From positions 62,001 to 126,000 of the forward strand of contig NZ_SPQO01000002.1 of assembly GCF_004570325.1 (NCBI RefSeq): a stretch of DNA of 64,000 nucleotides. The letters run 5' to 3'. The DNA is from Mycobacterium sp. PS03-16. GTDB lineage: Bacteria; Actinomycetota; Actinomycetes; Mycobacteriales; Mycobacteriaceae. A model generated the notes under the pieces. It was not told the origin of the DNA. It searched no databases and was given only the letters and a program-made list of their open reading frames with translations. The first letter of the stretch is position 1, and every line of letters starts with the position of its first letter. Shown piece by piece: positions 62,933-64,000 of this stretch. The position numbers and the translations under genes are program-made.

Positions 62933-63679
62933 TCAGCCGGCCAGATAGTAGCCGATGCCGCGGACCGTCCGGACATAGCGCGGACAAGACGGGGCGTCAC
63001 CGAGCTTGCGACGTAGATTGCCGATGTGCACGCCCAGTGCCGACCGCCCGCCGGGCTGCGTCGCCCCCCAAAGGACTTCCTGAAGTCGTCGGCACGTCAC
63101 GGGCTCCCCTGGATCATCGGATAACACCCGAAGGATCGCGAACTCCGTTCGAGTCAGCGATATGACGTTGCCGCGCTGATAGACCCGCCGGACCCCCACG
63201 TCGATCACCAGATCGTCGACGTGGCGTCGCTGGGCGCCGCCGTCCTCGCCGCGTTGGCGAGAATGCCTGAGTGTCTGCCGTATTCGCGTGTTGAGTATGT
63301 CGCGGGAGCCGATGGGAACCACTCCGACGCGCGATATCAGTGGCGCCATCTCTGTGTCGGCGAGCGCGACGACGCCGCAATGGGCGGCCTGGCGAACACG
63401 GTCAAGGACGACGGCGCCGTGCGCGGATGATCCCAGGCACACCACCACCACGTCGGGGTCATCGTCGCGCACCGCGGTGAGCGCTGCAGCGTCTGAGCGT
63501 GCGACGTCGACGGCGAACTCTTCGGCGCGCAGGGTGCGGGCCAACATGTCGGCGTAGATGCGCCGAGGTTCAACCAGCAGAACGCGAATGCGCCCAGCGG
63601 CTATCGCCGGAGAGGCAACGCTGCCCGAAGCGGGGTGCGGCTCGATGGTCGTGGCAGTCTCCTTGCCAGCGTGGGCCAT
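62933..63679 (-). CDS. OmpR-type winged-helix regulator with degenerate receiver domain
   Basis: The 248-residue protein has an OmpR/PhoB winged helix at its C terminus (VISLTRTEFAILRVLSDDPGEPVTCRRLQEVLW ... GVHIGNLRRKLGD ... VRTVRGIGYYL). The receiver-like N-terminal half lacks the key residues: the acidic pair is VEPRR, the phosphoacceptor strand reads VVVVCLGSSAHG with Cys81 in place of Asp, and the Lys loop is replaced by VVPIGS. It is probably controlled independently of phosphorylation. A perfect palindrome lies just upstream of its start. Confidence 0.82.
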   Translation of the reverse strand: MAHAGKETATTIEPHPASGSVASPAIAAGRIRVLLVEPRRIYADMLARTLRAEEFAVDVARSDAAALTAVRDDDPDVVVVCLGSSAHGAVVLDRVRQAAHCGVVALADTEMAPLISRVGVVPIGSRDILNTRIRQTLRHSRQRGEDGGAQRRHVDDLVIDVGVRRVYQRGNVISLTRTEFAILRVLSDDPGEPVTCRRLQEVLWGATQPGGRSALGVHIGNLRRKLGDAPSCPRYVRTVRGIGYYLAG

Positions 63680-63720
63680 TCACGGCGTGAAGGCGTCTGC
63701 GCGGATGCTGGAACCAGCAT

Positions 63721-63755
63721 ATCGCCATCTACGTAGCTACTACGTAGATGGCGAT
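63721..63755. promoter_or_regulatory. Perfect 15-base inverted repeat containing TACGTA-N5-TACGTA
   Basis: The arm ATCGCCATCTACGTA is followed by spacer GCTAC and the exact reverse complement of the arm. It lies 42 bases upstream of the regulator start (63679). Its centre has the same TACGTA spacing as the site before the NlpC/P60 gene, so an autoregulatory operator is the likely reading. Confidence 0.7.
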
Positions 63756-63789
63756 ATGGGGTGTCGGGCATGTTCGCGTCGTCGGGTGT

Positions 63790-64000
63790 TCAGCGGGGGG
63801 TTTGCGCGCCAGAGGATGTCAGCTGTTCGGGTTGAAGTCGGCCCCGTCGGTCCAGCCGGAACAAGGCCGCTGCGGAGGCCAGCCCGATTGCCGACAGCAG
63901 AACCCACAGCAGCCAGGGTTGTCCGAGATCTCGGGCGGCCTGCATCAGCGAGCCGGTGGCCAGATTGCCAACAAGAATGCCGACTCCGACGATGGTGTTG
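63790..64000 (-). CDS. Partial MFS transporter (C terminus)
   Basis: The last 69 codons of a minus-strand gene enter from the right edge. They encode IVGVGILVGNLATGSLMQAARDLG, then WLLWVLLSAIGLASAAALFRL as the last transmembrane helix, and a polar tail ending GAQTPR. This matches the final two helices of a major facilitator transporter. The substrate cannot be inferred. Confidence 0.65.
   Translation of the reverse strand, partial: NTIVGVGILVGNLATGSLMQAARDLGQPWLLWVLLSAIGLASAAALFRLDRRGRLQPEQLTSSGAQTPR

Overview
This 64-kb window looks like the chromosome of a rapidly growing Mycobacterium/Mycolicibacterium-type actinomycete. The evidence is very high GC with many GTG starts, an antigen-85-like mycolyltransferase, a cutinase, a WS/DGAT-like acyltransferase, F420-type oxidoreductases (LLM and Ddn families), a DUF222-HNH protein and an EspK-like protein. 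No species can be assigned from sequence alone.

Region 1 (1-37,200) is ordinary, densely packed chromosome. It holds a thiolase/SCP-x-like enzyme; a dicarboxylate module (dctA divergent from a CitA/DcuS-type kinase-regulator pair, with a CRP-like palindrome between them); envelope and lipid enzymes (peptidoglycan amidase, Ag85-like protein, secreted VanX-like dipeptidase, acidic-linker hydrolase, cutinase, a three-LysM esterase); a ClC exchanger, type II NADH dehydrogenase and formamidase; and several small secreted or membrane proteins of unknown role, including one paralogous pair.

Region 2 (37,197 to at least about 46,100) is an integrative element next to a tRNA-Leu(UAA) gene. It has a tyrosine integrase with repeated TACCGCAG sites, an excisionase-like HTH protein, a P-loop helicase-like ATPase, a 46-residue Phd/YefM-like orphan antitoxin, a translationally coupled four-gene operon containing a small EspC-like and a large EspK-like protein, and a zinc-finger protein. 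Base composition is visibly less GC-rich than region 1. No second attachment site was found, so the right boundary is unknown; a methyltransferase and a lone AAA+ ATPase (46.3-48.6 kb) may also belong to the island.

Region 3 (48.8-64 kb) is a copper-handling island. A minus-strand operon copZ - periplasmic HxH protein - copA (CPC ATPase) - YHS protein - csoR - copB (CPH ATPase with a His-rich N terminus) is preceded by two ATACCC/GGGTAT palindromes. A third such palindrome precedes a previously uncalled 48-residue Cys-containing small ORF. A hydrolase, an AraC-family regulator, a sterol-desaturase-family gene interrupted by one in-frame TGA, an L,D-transpeptidase and an NlpC/P60 hydrolase follow. 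The NlpC/P60 gene and a winged-helix regulator with a degenerate receiver domain share a TACGTA-N5-TACGTA palindrome, suggesting a small self-contained regulatory circuit for cell-wall remodelling inside a metal-resistance island.
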